DNA of 56,905 nt, from positions 1 to 56,905 of the forward strand of contig NZ_RJUD01000023.1 of NCBI RefSeq assembly GCF_024343675.1, read 5' to 3'. The notes below the pieces were generated by a model, which saw only the letters and a program-made list of their open reading frames with translations, searched no databases and was not told the origin of the DNA. Of this stretch, positions 25,753 through 34,334 are shown one piece after another. Numbering within the stretch: the first letter of the stretch is position 1; the number at the start of each line of letters is the position of its first letter. Made by a program: the position numbers and the translations under genes. Source of the stretch: Lacihabitans sp. CS3-21. Lineage in GTDB: Bacteria > Bacteroidota > Bacteroidia > Cytophagales > Spirosomataceae.

Positions 25753-26872
25753 GGGATTCTCTAATTCTCTTAATAGCCTTTTCTAAATTCGCCTTTTGTG
25801 TTGCAAAGTTGAGTCGAAAATATCCTTTCCCACCAAATATGGAGGCATCTTGAACTCCAACACCATATTTTTCTAGATGCGTAACAAAATCTGTAATCCC
25901 AGTACCTTCATAACTTATCCAAGCCAAATAGGTAGCTTCAAGGGGCTCCATTTTTAGGCCTTCAATTGCGTTTATTTCTTTTAGTAAATAGGCCTGGTTT
26001 GCCCTTAAATATTTTAATAGCTCTAATCTCCAAGGTTCTGAATCCTTATAAGCTGCTAAAGCAGCATCCATTGCAAAAGACGATAGCATAGGCATCATGC
26101 CGTATTTGGTCTTTTCAAACTTATCTCTAAGAGTTTTGTCAGGGATTATAGCCAATGAGCAGCCCAATCCAGCAATGTTAAAAGTCTTACTAGGAGCCAA
26201 CAAAGTTATGCTTCTGGCTTCTATTTCTTTGTTGAGTGAGGCGATAGAAATATGCTGTTTGGACTCATCTAAAATCAAATCACAATGTATCTCATCTGAA
26301 CACAATACCAAATCATTTTCCACACAGAAATTGGCCAATTGTTCTAATTCTTGCTTAGAAAAAACTCTCCCATTTGGATTATGCGGATTACATAACATAT
26401 ACAATTTGGTACTTGGATTAACCGATTTCCTCATTTCCACAAAATCCATTTCCCATCTATCATTTTGCCAAATGAATGGAATATCCTGTAATCGCCGATT
26501 ACCTATCTCAGCAGATTCCAAAAACGGCCTATAAACTGGTGATGAAGTCATTACAGAAAAATAATCATCAGAAATACACCTAGCGGAAGTGTGCAACCCA
26601 GGCACTAAACCTGGAAGCCAAACAATCCAATCCTTCTGAATTTCCCAATTGTGCTTTTCTTTCATTCTTTGCAAAACCACTTCTACTAATTCGTCTGGCG
26701 TGCGGCTATAGCCTATTACACCATGTTCAACAATTTTGTTCAGAGCCCTTTTTATTGGTTCAGCAACTTCAAAATCCATATCTGCCACCCATAATGGCAG
26801 CACCCCTTCAGGATATTTATCCCATTTATAACTATTGGTATTTTTTCTATCTACTATTTTATCGAAATCCAT
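25739..26872 (-). CDS. MalY/PatB-type aminotransferase (putative C-S lyase)
   Basis: A 377-aa class I/II PLP enzyme. The start MDFDKIVDRKNTNSYKWDKY with PLWVADMDF is the MalY/PatB signature. YMLCNPHNPNGRVF, LCSDEIHCDL and LLAPSKTFNIAGLGCS (Schiff-base Lys) follow. These enzymes usually cleave cystathionine or cysteine (beta-C-S lyase); some have other roles. The ATG at 26872 is chosen because the family N-terminus begins there; the frame is open for 41 more codons, but these lie inside the preceding SDR gene. It is 7 bases after that gene. Confidence 0.88.
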   Translation of the reverse strand: MDFDKIVDRKNTNSYKWDKYPEGVLPLWVADMDFEVAEPIKRALNKIVEHGVIGYSRTPDELVEVVLQRMKEKHNWEIQKDWIVWLPGLVPGLHTSARCISDDYFSVMTSSPVYRPFLESAEIGNRRLQDIPFIWQNDRWEMDFVEMRKSVNPSTKLYMLCNPHNPNGRVFSKQELEQLANFCVENDLVLCSDEIHCDLILDESKQHISIASLNKEIEARSITLLAPSKTFNIAGLGCSLAIIPDKTLRDKFEKTKYGMMPMLSSFAMDAALAAYKDSEPWRLELLKYLRANQAYLLKEINAIEGLKMEPLEATYLAWISYEGTGITDFVTHLEKYGVGVQDASIFGGKGYFRLNFATQKANLEKAIKRIRESLNLA

Positions 26873-26879
26873 CTTTATA

Positions 26880-27647
26880 TTATATCGTTGTTCCACCATC
26901 CACTTGAAAATTAACCCCCGTTGTGTAAGCCGAAGCGTCTGAAGCCAAGTATAATACCAAGGCCGCAATTTCATCCACACTACCCATTCTAGCAATTGGC
27001 AATCGCATAGTAAAATGTTCTAGCATTTTGGGATTCTCCCAAAGTGCCTGACTAAACTTGGTTTTTATTAATCCCGGACTCAAAGCATTTACCCGAATCC
27101 CATCTCCCCCCCATTCTTTAGCTAGAACCTTGGTTAGCATATTCAAGGCGGCTTTACTGACACTATACATTCCTAAACCTGGATCGGGAGAACTACCAGC
27201 TATACTGCTAATATTGACAATACTTCCAGATCCGTTTTGTTTCATAAAAGGATGTACCAACTTCGCAAATTCAAAAGGAGACTTCACATTGACTTGCATA
27301 ATCTTATCAAAAGCGTCGCCACTGCAATCCAATGACGGCCCAAAAACTGGGTTTGTTGCTGCATTATTTACCAAAATATCTACTTTTCCAAAAGTCTTTA
27401 TCGTTTTTGAAAGCAGTTCATTAAGCTGATTAATATCTGCTGCATGTGCAGCAATTGGCAAAACTTCCACGCCATGTTCTTTCTTAATTTCTTCTGCCAA
27501 AATGTCTAAGTCGGCTTGTTTTCTACTGCTAATGACCACTTTGGCCCCATATTGAGCAAAAACCCTGGCTATGGCCTCTCCTATTCCTTTGCTGGCACCA
27601 GTTATGATCGCCACTTTGTCTTCGAGTGAAAATATATCTTTTTTCAT
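26880..27647 (-). CDS. SDR-family oxidoreductase
   Basis: A 255-aa classical short-chain dehydrogenase, cytosolic. It has the NAD(P) loop ITGASKGIGEAIA (about 15-27), NNAATNP (91-97), the SSIAGSS segment with the catalytic Ser, the YSVSKAALN catalytic Tyr and Lys (about 161-165), and the C-terminal TTGVNFQVDGGTTI. The ISSRK segment after beta-2 hints at NADP preference. The substrate is unknown. It follows a second SDR gene after 3 bases and precedes the MalY-like gene. Confidence 0.88.
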   Translation of the reverse strand: MKKDIFSLEDKVAIITGASKGIGEAIARVFAQYGAKVVISSRKQADLDILAEEIKKEHGVEVLPIAAHAADINQLNELLSKTIKTFGKVDILVNNAATNPVFGPSLDCSGDAFDKIMQVNVKSPFEFAKLVHPFMKQNGSGSIVNISSIAGSSPDPGLGMYSVSKAALNMLTKVLAKEWGGDGIRVNALSPGLIKTKFSQALWENPKMLEHFTMRLPIARMGSVDEIAALVLYLASDASAYTTGVNFQVDGGTTI

Positions 27648-27650
27648 AAC

Positions 27651-28388
27651 TTATTGAGCTGTCAGACCTCCGTCTATGGTTAAACATTGACCCGTAATAA
27701 AGCTGGCATTTGAAGAAGCCAAGTAAAAAATGCCTGCTGCTATTTCTTCAGCCTCTCCAAACCGTTTCATGGGCGTAGAATATTTCAAACCATTTATATA
27801 GTCTATTTCAAGATGAGCATTCTCTACCATCGAAGTATCTGTGAAACCAGGGCAAACGGCATTTACCCGAATCCCCACTTTGGCATATTCAAGAGCAAGG
27901 GTTTTGGTCATTCCGACAACTGCGTGCTTACTTGCTGAATAAGCTATATGGTTAGACATGCCTACTAATCCGGCTACCGAGGCTACGTTAACTATCGAAC
28001 TACCTCCTTGCTTTTTTAAATGGGGTAATCCATGTTTGGTCATATAAAAGACACCTTTTACGTTTACATCAATTATAGAATCAAATGCATCTTTGGGATA
28101 TTCTTCTGTTTTGATTCTTGGGCCTAATATGCCCGCATTATTCACCAGAACATTTATTTCAATATTTAATCTATCAAAATATGAAGCAACTTGTTCGTTA
28201 TCAGATACATCACAAGAAGCATAATTCAAGACTGAACCCAAGGTTTTAATTTTAAGAGCCAAAGACGGATTAACTTCTGAAGACAAATCGACACCATACA
28301 CTACATAGCCTTCTTTGGCAAAAACCAATGCCGTCGCATAACCTATTCCTGAGTTTACTCCAGAGATTACAACTTTTTTCTTACTCAT
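27651..28388 (-). CDS. SDR-family oxidoreductase
   Basis: A 245-aa classical short-chain dehydrogenase. Motifs are ISGVNSGIGYATALVF (Gly loop), NNAGILGP, NVASVAGLVGMSN with the Ser, YSASKHAVVGM with Tyr/Lys, and TGQCLTIDGGLTAQ at the end. The acidic VDLSSE after beta-2 suggests NAD. It is clearly distinct from the next SDR, so the pair is not a recent duplication. It is the first gene of a three-gene minus-strand operon; two inverted repeats lie in the intergenic region upstream. Confidence 0.87.
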   Translation of the reverse strand: MSKKKVVISGVNSGIGYATALVFAKEGYVVYGVDLSSEVNPSLALKIKTLGSVLNYASCDVSDNEQVASYFDRLNIEINVLVNNAGILGPRIKTEEYPKDAFDSIIDVNVKGVFYMTKHGLPHLKKQGGSSIVNVASVAGLVGMSNHIAYSASKHAVVGMTKTLALEYAKVGIRVNAVCPGFTDTSMVENAHLEIDYINGLKYSTPMKRFGEAEEIAAGIFYLASSNASFITGQCLTIDGGLTAQ

Positions 28389-28425
28389 TTTTATTTGTTG
28401 ATTTTATTTCGGCAAATTAACAATT

Positions 28426-28493
28426 AATATTTTCGAAATATTGGTTTATAAAGCAATTTTAAACAAAAAGCTATATTTTTGTAAAACCAATAT
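28426..28493. repeat. Two nested inverted repeats in a divergent intergenic region
   Basis: AATATTT-tcg-AAATATT lies at 28426-28442. Its right arm overlaps a second perfect 10-bp inverted repeat: ATATTGGTTT (28438-28447) and AAACCAATAT (28484-28493). A TATTTTTG -7 element (28474-28481) for the rightward gene lies inside. Operators are plausible but unproven. Confidence 0.45.
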
Positions 28494-28514
28494 GATTCTT
28501 AAACATTACAAAAA

Positions 28515-28874
28515 ATGATTGTTACAGAGAAAAAGGCCCCTGGTCAAAAAATTATAAAAAAGATGTCGTTGAGAACCAAGTGGATTCTTACCTCTATACT
28601 TAGTTTCAGTATAATTGGTTTAGGACTGAGTTTCTTTGTTTTTTCTTGGAACAGACTCCAAGTTGGATATGATAAGGCAACATGGGGTTTTATGATTCTA
28701 CTAAGTTTGGCTGTTTTTTACCTAGGTCTAGCATTTTATGGTGATGCAATCATGTATCGAACAGAAATTAGATCAAGGAAAATATGGAAACAAAAACAGA
28801 AGGAATTGAAGAAGAAGAGATTCGTAAATAAAGGAACTGATAAATTAAATATACAAAAAAGCCCTCAATCATGA
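28515..28874 (+). CDS. Small two-helix membrane protein, function unknown
   Basis: A 119-aa protein with two transmembrane helices (about residues 25-48 and 58-80), a basic N-terminal tail and a strongly basic C-terminal tail (KQKQKELKKKR). No family motif is recognised. Both ends are probably cytosolic. Its last codons run into the terminator stem at 28861-28878. It is monocistronic and divergent from the SDR operon. Confidence 0.75.
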   Translation: MIVTEKKAPGQKIIKKMSLRTKWILTSILSFSIIGLGLSFFVFSWNRLQVGYDKATWGFMILLSLAVFYLGLAFYGDAIMYRTEIRSRKIWKQKQKELKKKRFVNKGTDKLNIQKSPQS

Positions 28875-28882
28875 GGGCTTTT
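28855..28882. terminator. Bidirectional terminator
   Basis: The stem GCCCTCA / TGAGGGC with a 4-base loop (28861-28878) has six A before it and four T after it. It can end the rightward membrane-protein gene and, with a run of six U, the leftward 47-aa gene whose stop is at 28884. Confidence 0.85.
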
Positions 28883-28883
28883 C

Positions 28884-29027
28884 TTATTTTGACGATTCTG
28901 CTTTTAGAACCTCGATATCAACTTTCTTGATGTTAGGTCTAAGGGTAAGTCTTTTTACAGATGCAACTTTATTATTAGATATAGCTCTATTTTTACGACT
29001 TTTTCTTTTTAACTGAGTAACTCCCAT
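28884..29027 (-). CDS. 47-aa very basic protein, possibly ribosome- or RNA-associated
   Basis: A 47-codon frame begins at the ATG at 29027 with MGVTQLKRKSRKNRA and continues through KRLTLRPNIKKVDIE to its stop. About a third of the residues are Lys or Arg, clustered in the first half, with a conserved-looking KKVDIE tail. It has its own promoter (TACCTTTGCACC, the form seen at ribosomal and other growth-linked Bacteroidota genes) and a good terminator. From memory it resembles small basic proteins annotated 'hypothetical' in Bacteroidota; a ribosomal or RNA-binding role is inference. Flanking genes are a membrane protein and hisS. Confidence 0.7.
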   Translation of the reverse strand: MGVTQLKRKSRKNRAISNNKVASVKRLTLRPNIKKVDIEVLKAESSK

Positions 29028-29071
29028 TGCTAAAATATGTTTAATGATTCTTTATTGCTTTAAACGAGGTG

Positions 29072-29079
29072 CAAAGGTA
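29072..29079 (-). promoter_or_regulatory. Promoter of the 47-aa basic protein gene, -7 element
   Basis: On the minus strand, TACCTTTG is followed by CACC. It is a perfect TAnnTTTG match 44 bases before the ATG. No clear TTTG is found at the -33 distance. Confidence 0.6.
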
Positions 29080-29200
29080 AGAAATTTATCATTTAAATTA
29101 ATACTTTCTCAAAAAATAAATTATCAAAACTTTTATTTCACCTTTCGTACCATTTTCAGGATAATTCCGAAATAGAGAAGGTATTTTCGTGCTTAATCTT

Positions 29201-29208
29201 TATTTTTG
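29201..29208 (+). promoter_or_regulatory. Putative hisS promoter, -7 element
   Basis: TATTTTTG matches TAnnTTTG and lies 28 bases before the hisS ATG. It probably drives the hisS-mltG-thioesterase-yihY run. Confidence 0.45.
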
Positions 29209-29236
29209 CAAAAATATTAATCGTCAAAAATACAAT

Positions 29237-30604
29237 ATGTCGAAACCGAGCTTAGCTAGAGGAACAAGAGACTTCGGCCCGGAAATAATGGTTAAAAGAA
29301 CCTTCATTTTTGACCAAATCAAAAAAGTATATCAGAAATACGGGTTTCTACCTTTAGAAACCCCAGCCATAGAGAATCTTTCAGTTTTGATGGGTAAATA
29401 TGGAGATGAAGGCGATCAGTTATTATTCAAAATTCTCAATTCAGGAGATTTTGCTGGCGGGCTTACACAAGATGACCTAGAAAAAGGCTCAAAAGAAATG
29501 CTCAAAAAAGTATCTGAAAAAGGCCTCAAATATGATTTGACAGTGCCTTTTGCAAGATACGTGGTAATGAATCGTCACCAATTGGCCATGCCATTTAAGC
29601 GTTTTCAGATACAACCCGTATGGAGAGCCGACAGGCCACAAAAAGGAAGGTATAGAGAATTTTATCAGTGTGATGCCGATGTTGTAGGTACAGAATCCCT
29701 CATTTGTGAAGCCGAAATCGTAACTATGTTGCATGAAATCTTCGAAAACTTAGGCGTTTCTGAATTTGTCATAAAAATAAATAACAGAAAAATCCTGAGT
29801 GGAATAACGGAAATCATTGGTGCAAAAGGCAAAGAGGTTGACCTTTGTGTAGCCATAGACAAGTTAGACAAAATAGGAAAAGAAAAAGTAGAGGAAGAAC
29901 TACTTCAAAGAGGTTTCAACGAAGAAAATATCTCCAAACTTCAGACACTTTTTAGTTTGCCAATCAGTCAAACTGAAATGTTTACCACCCTCAAAAACTG
30001 GCTTCAAAAGTCCGAAATTGGAATTTTGGGTGTACAAGAATTAGAGGAGATTTGGATTTTGGTGGATAAAATGCAATTGATGAATCCAAAAATAGCCTTT
30101 GACCCTTCATTGGCAAGGGGGTTAAGTTATTATACTGGAGCTATTTTCGAAGTAAAAGCTCTTAATGTCAGTATAGGAAGTATTTCAGGAGGTGGTAGAT
30201 ACGATAACCTTACGGGCACTTTTGGCATGCCGGGTCTTTCCGGTGTCGGTATATCGTTAGGCGTGGACAGAATATATGATGTAATGGAAGAGCTTGGAAT
30301 ATTTCCTGAGCAATTGCAACTTTCATCCACCAAAGTTATGGTCACAAATTTTGGTGAAGAAACCTTAGCTAAAAGTTTAGAAACGGTTGCCGTGCTTAGG
30401 CAGAAGGGAATAAATTCTGAGATTTTCCCTGAAGACGCTAAGATAAAAAAGCAGTTTGAATACGCAGATAAAAAGAAAATCCCTTTTGTAGTTATTCTCG
30501 GAACCGACGAAATTGTGAAAGAAATATATTTAGTAAAAAACATGAAAACAGGTGAGCAAAAAGCACTCACTTTGAACCAATTAATTGAATCTCTCAATGT
30601 TTAA
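29237..30604 (+). CDS. hisS: Histidyl-tRNA synthetase
   Basis: A 455-aa class II synthetase. It has motif 1 in the first 70 residues, motif 2 with FQIQPVWRADRPQKGRYREF, the HisRS-specific segment LARGLSYYTGAIFEV, GGGRYDNL in motif 3 and a C-terminal anticodon-binding domain (VMVTNFGEE onward). The start is at ATG 29237 (MSKPSLARGTRDFG is the family start); an upstream extension of 16 codons overlaps the promoter. It overlaps mltG by 8 bases. Confidence 0.96.
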   Translation: MSKPSLARGTRDFGPEIMVKRTFIFDQIKKVYQKYGFLPLETPAIENLSVLMGKYGDEGDQLLFKILNSGDFAGGLTQDDLEKGSKEMLKKVSEKGLKYDLTVPFARYVVMNRHQLAMPFKRFQIQPVWRADRPQKGRYREFYQCDADVVGTESLICEAEIVTMLHEIFENLGVSEFVIKINNRKILSGITEIIGAKGKEVDLCVAIDKLDKIGKEKVEEELLQRGFNEENISKLQTLFSLPISQTEMFTTLKNWLQKSEIGILGVQELEEIWILVDKMQLMNPKIAFDPSLARGLSYYTGAIFEVKALNVSIGSISGGGRYDNLTGTFGMPGLSGVGISLGVDRIYDVMEELGIFPEQLQLSSTKVMVTNFGEETLAKSLETVAVLRQKGINSEIFPEDAKIKKQFEYADKKKIPFVVILGTDEIVKEIYLVKNMKTGEQKALTLNQLIESLNV

Positions 30605-31634
30605 GAACAAAAAAGTATTAGCCTACCTATTAGTAATAGTATCTACCTTAGCAGCCACCATGGCATTCTATTTTTGGCAAGTAGCCTACAGTCCGAACCT
30701 CAATGTAGAAGGAAAGGAAAAATTCGTTTTGTATGTGCCTAAAAACGCTACTTATGAGAGTTTGATGGATACCTTGCACAAACACAAAATCATTAATGAC
30801 GAAGTTTCTTTTGGTTTTATGACCAAGAGAATGGGTTTGAAAGAGAGCATAAAGCCAGGAAGATACGAAATCAAGCCAAATGCTGCCAATAAAGAGATCA
30901 TTTCGAAAATCAGAAGTGGAAATCAAGATCCTGTCAAGCTTACTTTTAACAATGTTAGAACCAAAGAGGATTTGATAAAAAAAATCGGCACTAAACTAGA
31001 TTTTGATTCTAATGTGCTTTTGGAAAAAATGAAAAATGAAGAAGCTTGTGCAAAATATGGATTTACAAGCGAAACCATCATGTGTATGTTTTTGCCTGAC
31101 ACATACTTTATCTATTGGAATAGTAGCGTGGAGGACTTCATGGATAGAATGAAAACCGAATACGAGAAATTTTGGAACGATAAAAGATTGGCACAAGCAA
31201 AGGTTATAAATATGACACCGATACAAGTTGGAGTTATGGCATCGATTGTTCAAAGTGAAACCAACAAACCTGACGAAATGCCAAGGGTAGCGGGTGTTTA
31301 TGTAAACAGAATTGCCACCGACATGCCCCTTCAAGCCGATCCAACAGTGAAATTTGCGGTAGGTGATTTCAGCCTTAAGAGGATTTTGACTAAACATTTA
31401 ATGACCCCTTCTCCATACAATACTTACATCAATACAGGATTGCCTCCAGGACCCATCGCTTTGCCTGAGCGAGTGGCTCTTGATGCAGTTTTGGGTTATG
31501 AAAAGCATAATTATACCTATTTCTGTGCCAAAGAAGATTTCTCAGGCTATCATAATTTTGCTGCCACTTACACTGAACACTTAAAAAATGCCGATATTTA
31601 CCAAGCAGCACTAGATGCAAGAGGTATTAAATAA
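30597..31634 (+). CDS. mltG: Endolytic murein transglycosylase MltG
   Basis: A 345-aa YceG-family lytic transglycosylase. One N-terminal membrane anchor (about 8-28) is followed by a LysM-like region (FVLYVPKNATYESLMDTL) and the YceG domain. The catalytic Glu is in MASIVQSETNKPDEM (near 215), and LQADPTVKFAVG and PYNTYINTGLPPGPI are the other signature blocks. It cuts nascent glycan strands in the periplasm, setting their length. The start ATG at 30597 overlaps the end of hisS; 4 more upstream codons are possible. Confidence 0.93.
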   Translation: MFKNKKVLAYLLVIVSTLAATMAFYFWQVAYSPNLNVEGKEKFVLYVPKNATYESLMDTLHKHKIINDEVSFGFMTKRMGLKESIKPGRYEIKPNAANKEIISKIRSGNQDPVKLTFNNVRTKEDLIKKIGTKLDFDSNVLLEKMKNEEACAKYGFTSETIMCMFLPDTYFIYWNSSVEDFMDRMKTEYEKFWNDKRLAQAKVINMTPIQVGVMASIVQSETNKPDEMPRVAGVYVNRIATDMPLQADPTVKFAVGDFSLKRILTKHLMTPSPYNTYINTGLPPGPIALPERVALDAVLGYEKHNYTYFCAKEDFSGYHNFAATYTEHLKNADIYQAALDARGIK

Positions 31635-31640
31635 ACAATT

Positions 31641-32048
31641 ATGTACAGTTTTGAGTCTAACTATAGAGTAAGATATGCTGACGTTGATCAAATGGGTTAT
31701 ATGTACTATGGCAATTATGCCAAGCTATTTGAAATTGGTCGTGTAGAAGCTTTGAGAAATTTGGGTGTAAGGTACAAGGACTTAGAGGAAAGTGGAATTT
31801 GGATGCCAGTTTATGAAAACAACTCCAAGTATTTGGAGCCAGCCAAATATGATGAGTTGCTTATTATCAGATGTATACTCAAAGAAATGCCAAAAGTAAG
31901 GATAGTTTTTAACACAGAAATCATAAACGAAAGTAACAAAATTATACATACAGGATTAACTACCCTAGTATTCATTAAAGCCGATACTCAAAAGATAACT
32001 GTCTGTCCACAAGTTATTTTAGACAAACTAAGTCCTTTTTATCAGTAA
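31641..32048 (+). CDS. Acyl-CoA thioesterase (YbgC / 4HBT hotdog fold)
   Basis: A 135-aa single hotdog-domain protein. The signature VRYADVDQMGYMYYGNYAKLFEIGR (in two parts: VRYADVDQMGYMYYGNY and AKLFEIGR) contains the active-site Asp at residue 14 and the tyrosines typical of YbgC-like thioesterases. It hydrolyses acyl-CoA thioesters; the chain type is unknown. It lies 6 bases after mltG and 1 base before yihY. Confidence 0.9.
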   Translation: MYSFESNYRVRYADVDQMGYMYYGNYAKLFEIGRVEALRNLGVRYKDLEESGIWMPVYENNSKYLEPAKYDELLIIRCILKEMPKVRIVFNTEIINESNKIIHTGLTTLVFIKADTQKITVCPQVILDKLSPFYQ

Positions 32049-32049
32049 A

Positions 32050-32967
32050 ATGAATAAGCTAATTGAGAACATAGGAAACTTAATTGCATTGAAACTCAAA
32101 AATGTTTACATTTTAAATACCAATGTATCACTTTATGTTTTCCTAAATGTACTTTACAAGAAAATATTAAACGTCGACATTGACCAAAGAGCCGCCGCAG
32201 TATCTTTTAGCTTTATGCTGGCCGTTTTTCCAGGCACAATATTTTTATTCACGCTTATACCATATATTCCGATTCAAGATTTAGAGATTTTGATAATGGA
32301 TTTCCTAAGAAATGTAATGCCCGCGGGATTGTATGAAAGTGTGAGAAATACCATTCAAGAAATCATCAGTCAACCTCGTTTAGATATCCTTTCGTTTGGT
32401 TTTCTTTTTGCAATTTTTGCCGCCACCAATGGCATGTCGTCGCTTATGAGGGCATTTAACATGGCATTAAAACAAAGAGATAAACGTAGTTATTTTAAGT
32501 CTCGATGGATTGCTTTTTTATTGACTAGCTTACTTATTGTGGTTTTGTTGGCTGCAATTGTGGTGCTTATTGTTGGAAAAATTACCCTAAATTACATCAC
32601 CAGCAAGAACTTTATAAACCAAAACGTTGACATTTGGGGTATAAATATTTTTGGTTATGCTTTTATATTTGTCATATTCTTTATTGGAATATCTTGTATC
32701 TATTATTTCGCTCCAGCAATCCACAAAAAGCTCAAATTCTTTAACTTTGGTGCATTATTCGCATCTATTTTAAGCATTTTGGCAACTAATTTATTCTCTT
32801 TTTACTTAGAAAATTTTGGCTCCTATAATAGGCTTTATGGCTCGATTGGTACGCTTATAGCCATCATGGTGTGGATATATCTCATTGCACTTATCCTGAT
32901 TTTAGGATTTGAACTTAATATAAGTTTTCAAAGTGCAACGTACCGATCAAAAGAAAAAACACCGTAG
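32050..32967 (+). CDS. YihY/BrkB-family membrane protein
   Basis: A 305-aa inner-membrane protein with six helices and a UPF0761/YihY domain. Marks are RAAAVSFSFMLAVFPGTIFLF near residue 43 (here longer than a motif; the key part is AAAVSFSFMLA), TNGMSSLMRAFN near 126, and the late GSIGTLIAIMVWIYLIALIL helix. Family members have been suggested as transporters or envelope proteins; the function is open. It is last in the hisS run and ends within a hairpin. Confidence 0.88.
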   Translation: MNKLIENIGNLIALKLKNVYILNTNVSLYVFLNVLYKKILNVDIDQRAAAVSFSFMLAVFPGTIFLFTLIPYIPIQDLEILIMDFLRNVMPAGLYESVRNTIQEIISQPRLDILSFGFLFAIFAATNGMSSLMRAFNMALKQRDKRSYFKSRWIAFLLTSLLIVVLLAAIVVLIVGKITLNYITSKNFINQNVDIWGINIFGYAFIFVIFFIGISCIYYFAPAIHKKLKFFNFGALFASILSILATNLFSFYLENFGSYNRLYGSIGTLIAIMVWIYLIALILILGFELNISFQSATYRSKEKTP

Positions 32968-32989
32968 CAATCTCGTGCCGACGGTGTTT
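32957..32989 (+). terminator. Hairpin at the end of the hisS-yihY run
   Basis: AAACACCGT and ACGGTGTTT form a 9-bp stem with a 15-base loop that includes the yihY stop. Only a short T stretch follows, so termination is uncertain. In the 219 bases between it and the next gene I see nothing firm beyond one unsupported 37-codon frame. Confidence 0.45.
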
Positions 32990-33208
32990 ACAATAAACCT
33001 TAACCCATAAAAAAATCTTTGTTGTGTAATAGTTGTTTTTCAAGTTTTATGCCACAAAATTCTGTAAAATTGAAATCTTATTTTACGGATACAGTGTCGC
33101 TAACCAAACTGCTTGATATGCTCACTGCCAGCATTTTTAGATATTTGTTTTTAGAATCTTAGTATAAAGCCTTAAATTAGATTTTATTTCAATAATCAAA
33201 CCCTTATA

Positions 33209-34183
33209 ATGAAACATTCTAGAAGAGATTTCTTTAAAAACTATGGAATAGCCGCAGTTTCTGCTCCAATTTTGCTCCAAACTTTAGGGGGCTGTAAGTC
33301 TAAATCTGATCAAACAACCACTTCAGAAACAACTGCAAATGCTCCTGCTATAGAAAAATATGGACTGCAACTTTGGACAGTAAAAGAAGATATGGCCAAA
33401 GATGCAAAGGCAACACTCAAGGCCATTGCTGACTGTGGATACACCCAGCTAGAAAGTTTTACAGGAGATAAAGGTGTTTTTTGGGGCATGAAACCTGCCG
33501 AATTCAAAACTTATGTGGGTGACTTGGGTATGCAATTGGTTAGCAGTCACATAAATCCAGACTTTACTATCAAGAAAGAAACGGAAGAAGAATTCAAAAA
33601 ATTGGTGGATGATTGTGCTTCGATTGGCATGAGCTACGTTTTAAATCCTTTCCCAGGAGAAATTAAAACTGCTGACGAATGGAAAAAGATAACTGAAGGA
33701 TTAAACAGACAAGGTGAAATAACCAAAGCCTCTGGCATAAAAATGGGCTACCACAACCACCACATAGAGTTTTTGCCAACTTCGGATGGGAGTTTACCTG
33801 AAGAAATCATGCTAAAAGGAACAGATGCTGATTTGGTTAGTTTTGAACTGGATTTGTATTGGGTAGTAAAAGCTGGCCAAGATCCTGAAAAATGGTTAAA
33901 AGATTACGCTAACCGTTTTAAATTGGTACATATTAAAGACCTTTACAAGGAAGAAAGACTTAAAGAAATTGAAGCTACTGAGAAAAAAGAAGATCCTTTC
34001 TGGCCATTAGGAGCCTCCACTACTTTGGGAAATGGAAGAATAGATTTTAGCAAAGTTTTAAAAACTTGTAAAGAAAAAGGCGTAGAATATTACATTGTTG
34101 AGCAAGAAAGATTTGATAATTCTTCACCATTGGAAGACATCAAAAAAGATGCTGAATTTATGAAAAACTTGCAGTTTGCTTAA
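33209..34183 (+). CDS. Tat-exported sugar phosphate isomerase/epimerase-like TIM barrel
   Basis: A 324-aa xylose-isomerase-like/AP-endonuclease 2-type barrel. The N-terminus SRRDFFKNYGIAAV carries a twin-arginine signal, followed by a Cys in TLGGC that could be a lipobox, so it may be folded in the cytosol and then anchored as a lipoprotein. Barrel motifs include YGLQLWTVKE, MGYHNHHIEF and LVHIKDLYKE, with metal-ligand type His, Glu and Asp. Such exported isomerase-like proteins are common in Bacteroidota; the substrate is unknown, probably a sugar or inositol derivative. Confidence 0.85.
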   Translation: MKHSRRDFFKNYGIAAVSAPILLQTLGGCKSKSDQTTTSETTANAPAIEKYGLQLWTVKEDMAKDAKATLKAIADCGYTQLESFTGDKGVFWGMKPAEFKTYVGDLGMQLVSSHINPDFTIKKETEEEFKKLVDDCASIGMSYVLNPFPGEIKTADEWKKITEGLNRQGEITKASGIKMGYHNHHIEFLPTSDGSLPEEIMLKGTDADLVSFELDLYWVVKAGQDPEKWLKDYANRFKLVHIKDLYKEERLKEIEATEKKEDPFWPLGASTTLGNGRIDFSKVLKTCKEKGVEYYIVEQERFDNSSPLEDIKKDAEFMKNLQFA

Positions 34184-34334
34184 ATAACAGACAATAAACT
34201 TAGACATAAAATCCATAAAGTTTAAATTGAACATTATCTAAAGGAAATGGATTTAAAGTTTAATCTTTATAGGATTCAATTTCGGAATCTCCGGCAAAAA
34301 CACCTTACGCTTTTTCTCAAAATATGACCCTAAA

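Noticed and set aside
26880-28388. Recent tandem duplication of the two SDR genes
   Set aside because: Apart from the shared SDR motifs the proteins differ throughout, and their cofactor segments differ as well.
33049-33162. 37-codon frame starting MPQNSVKLKSYF in the gap before the Tat-exported isomerase
   Set aside because: Length is within chance for AT-rich DNA; no promoter, no signal structure and no recognisable motif.
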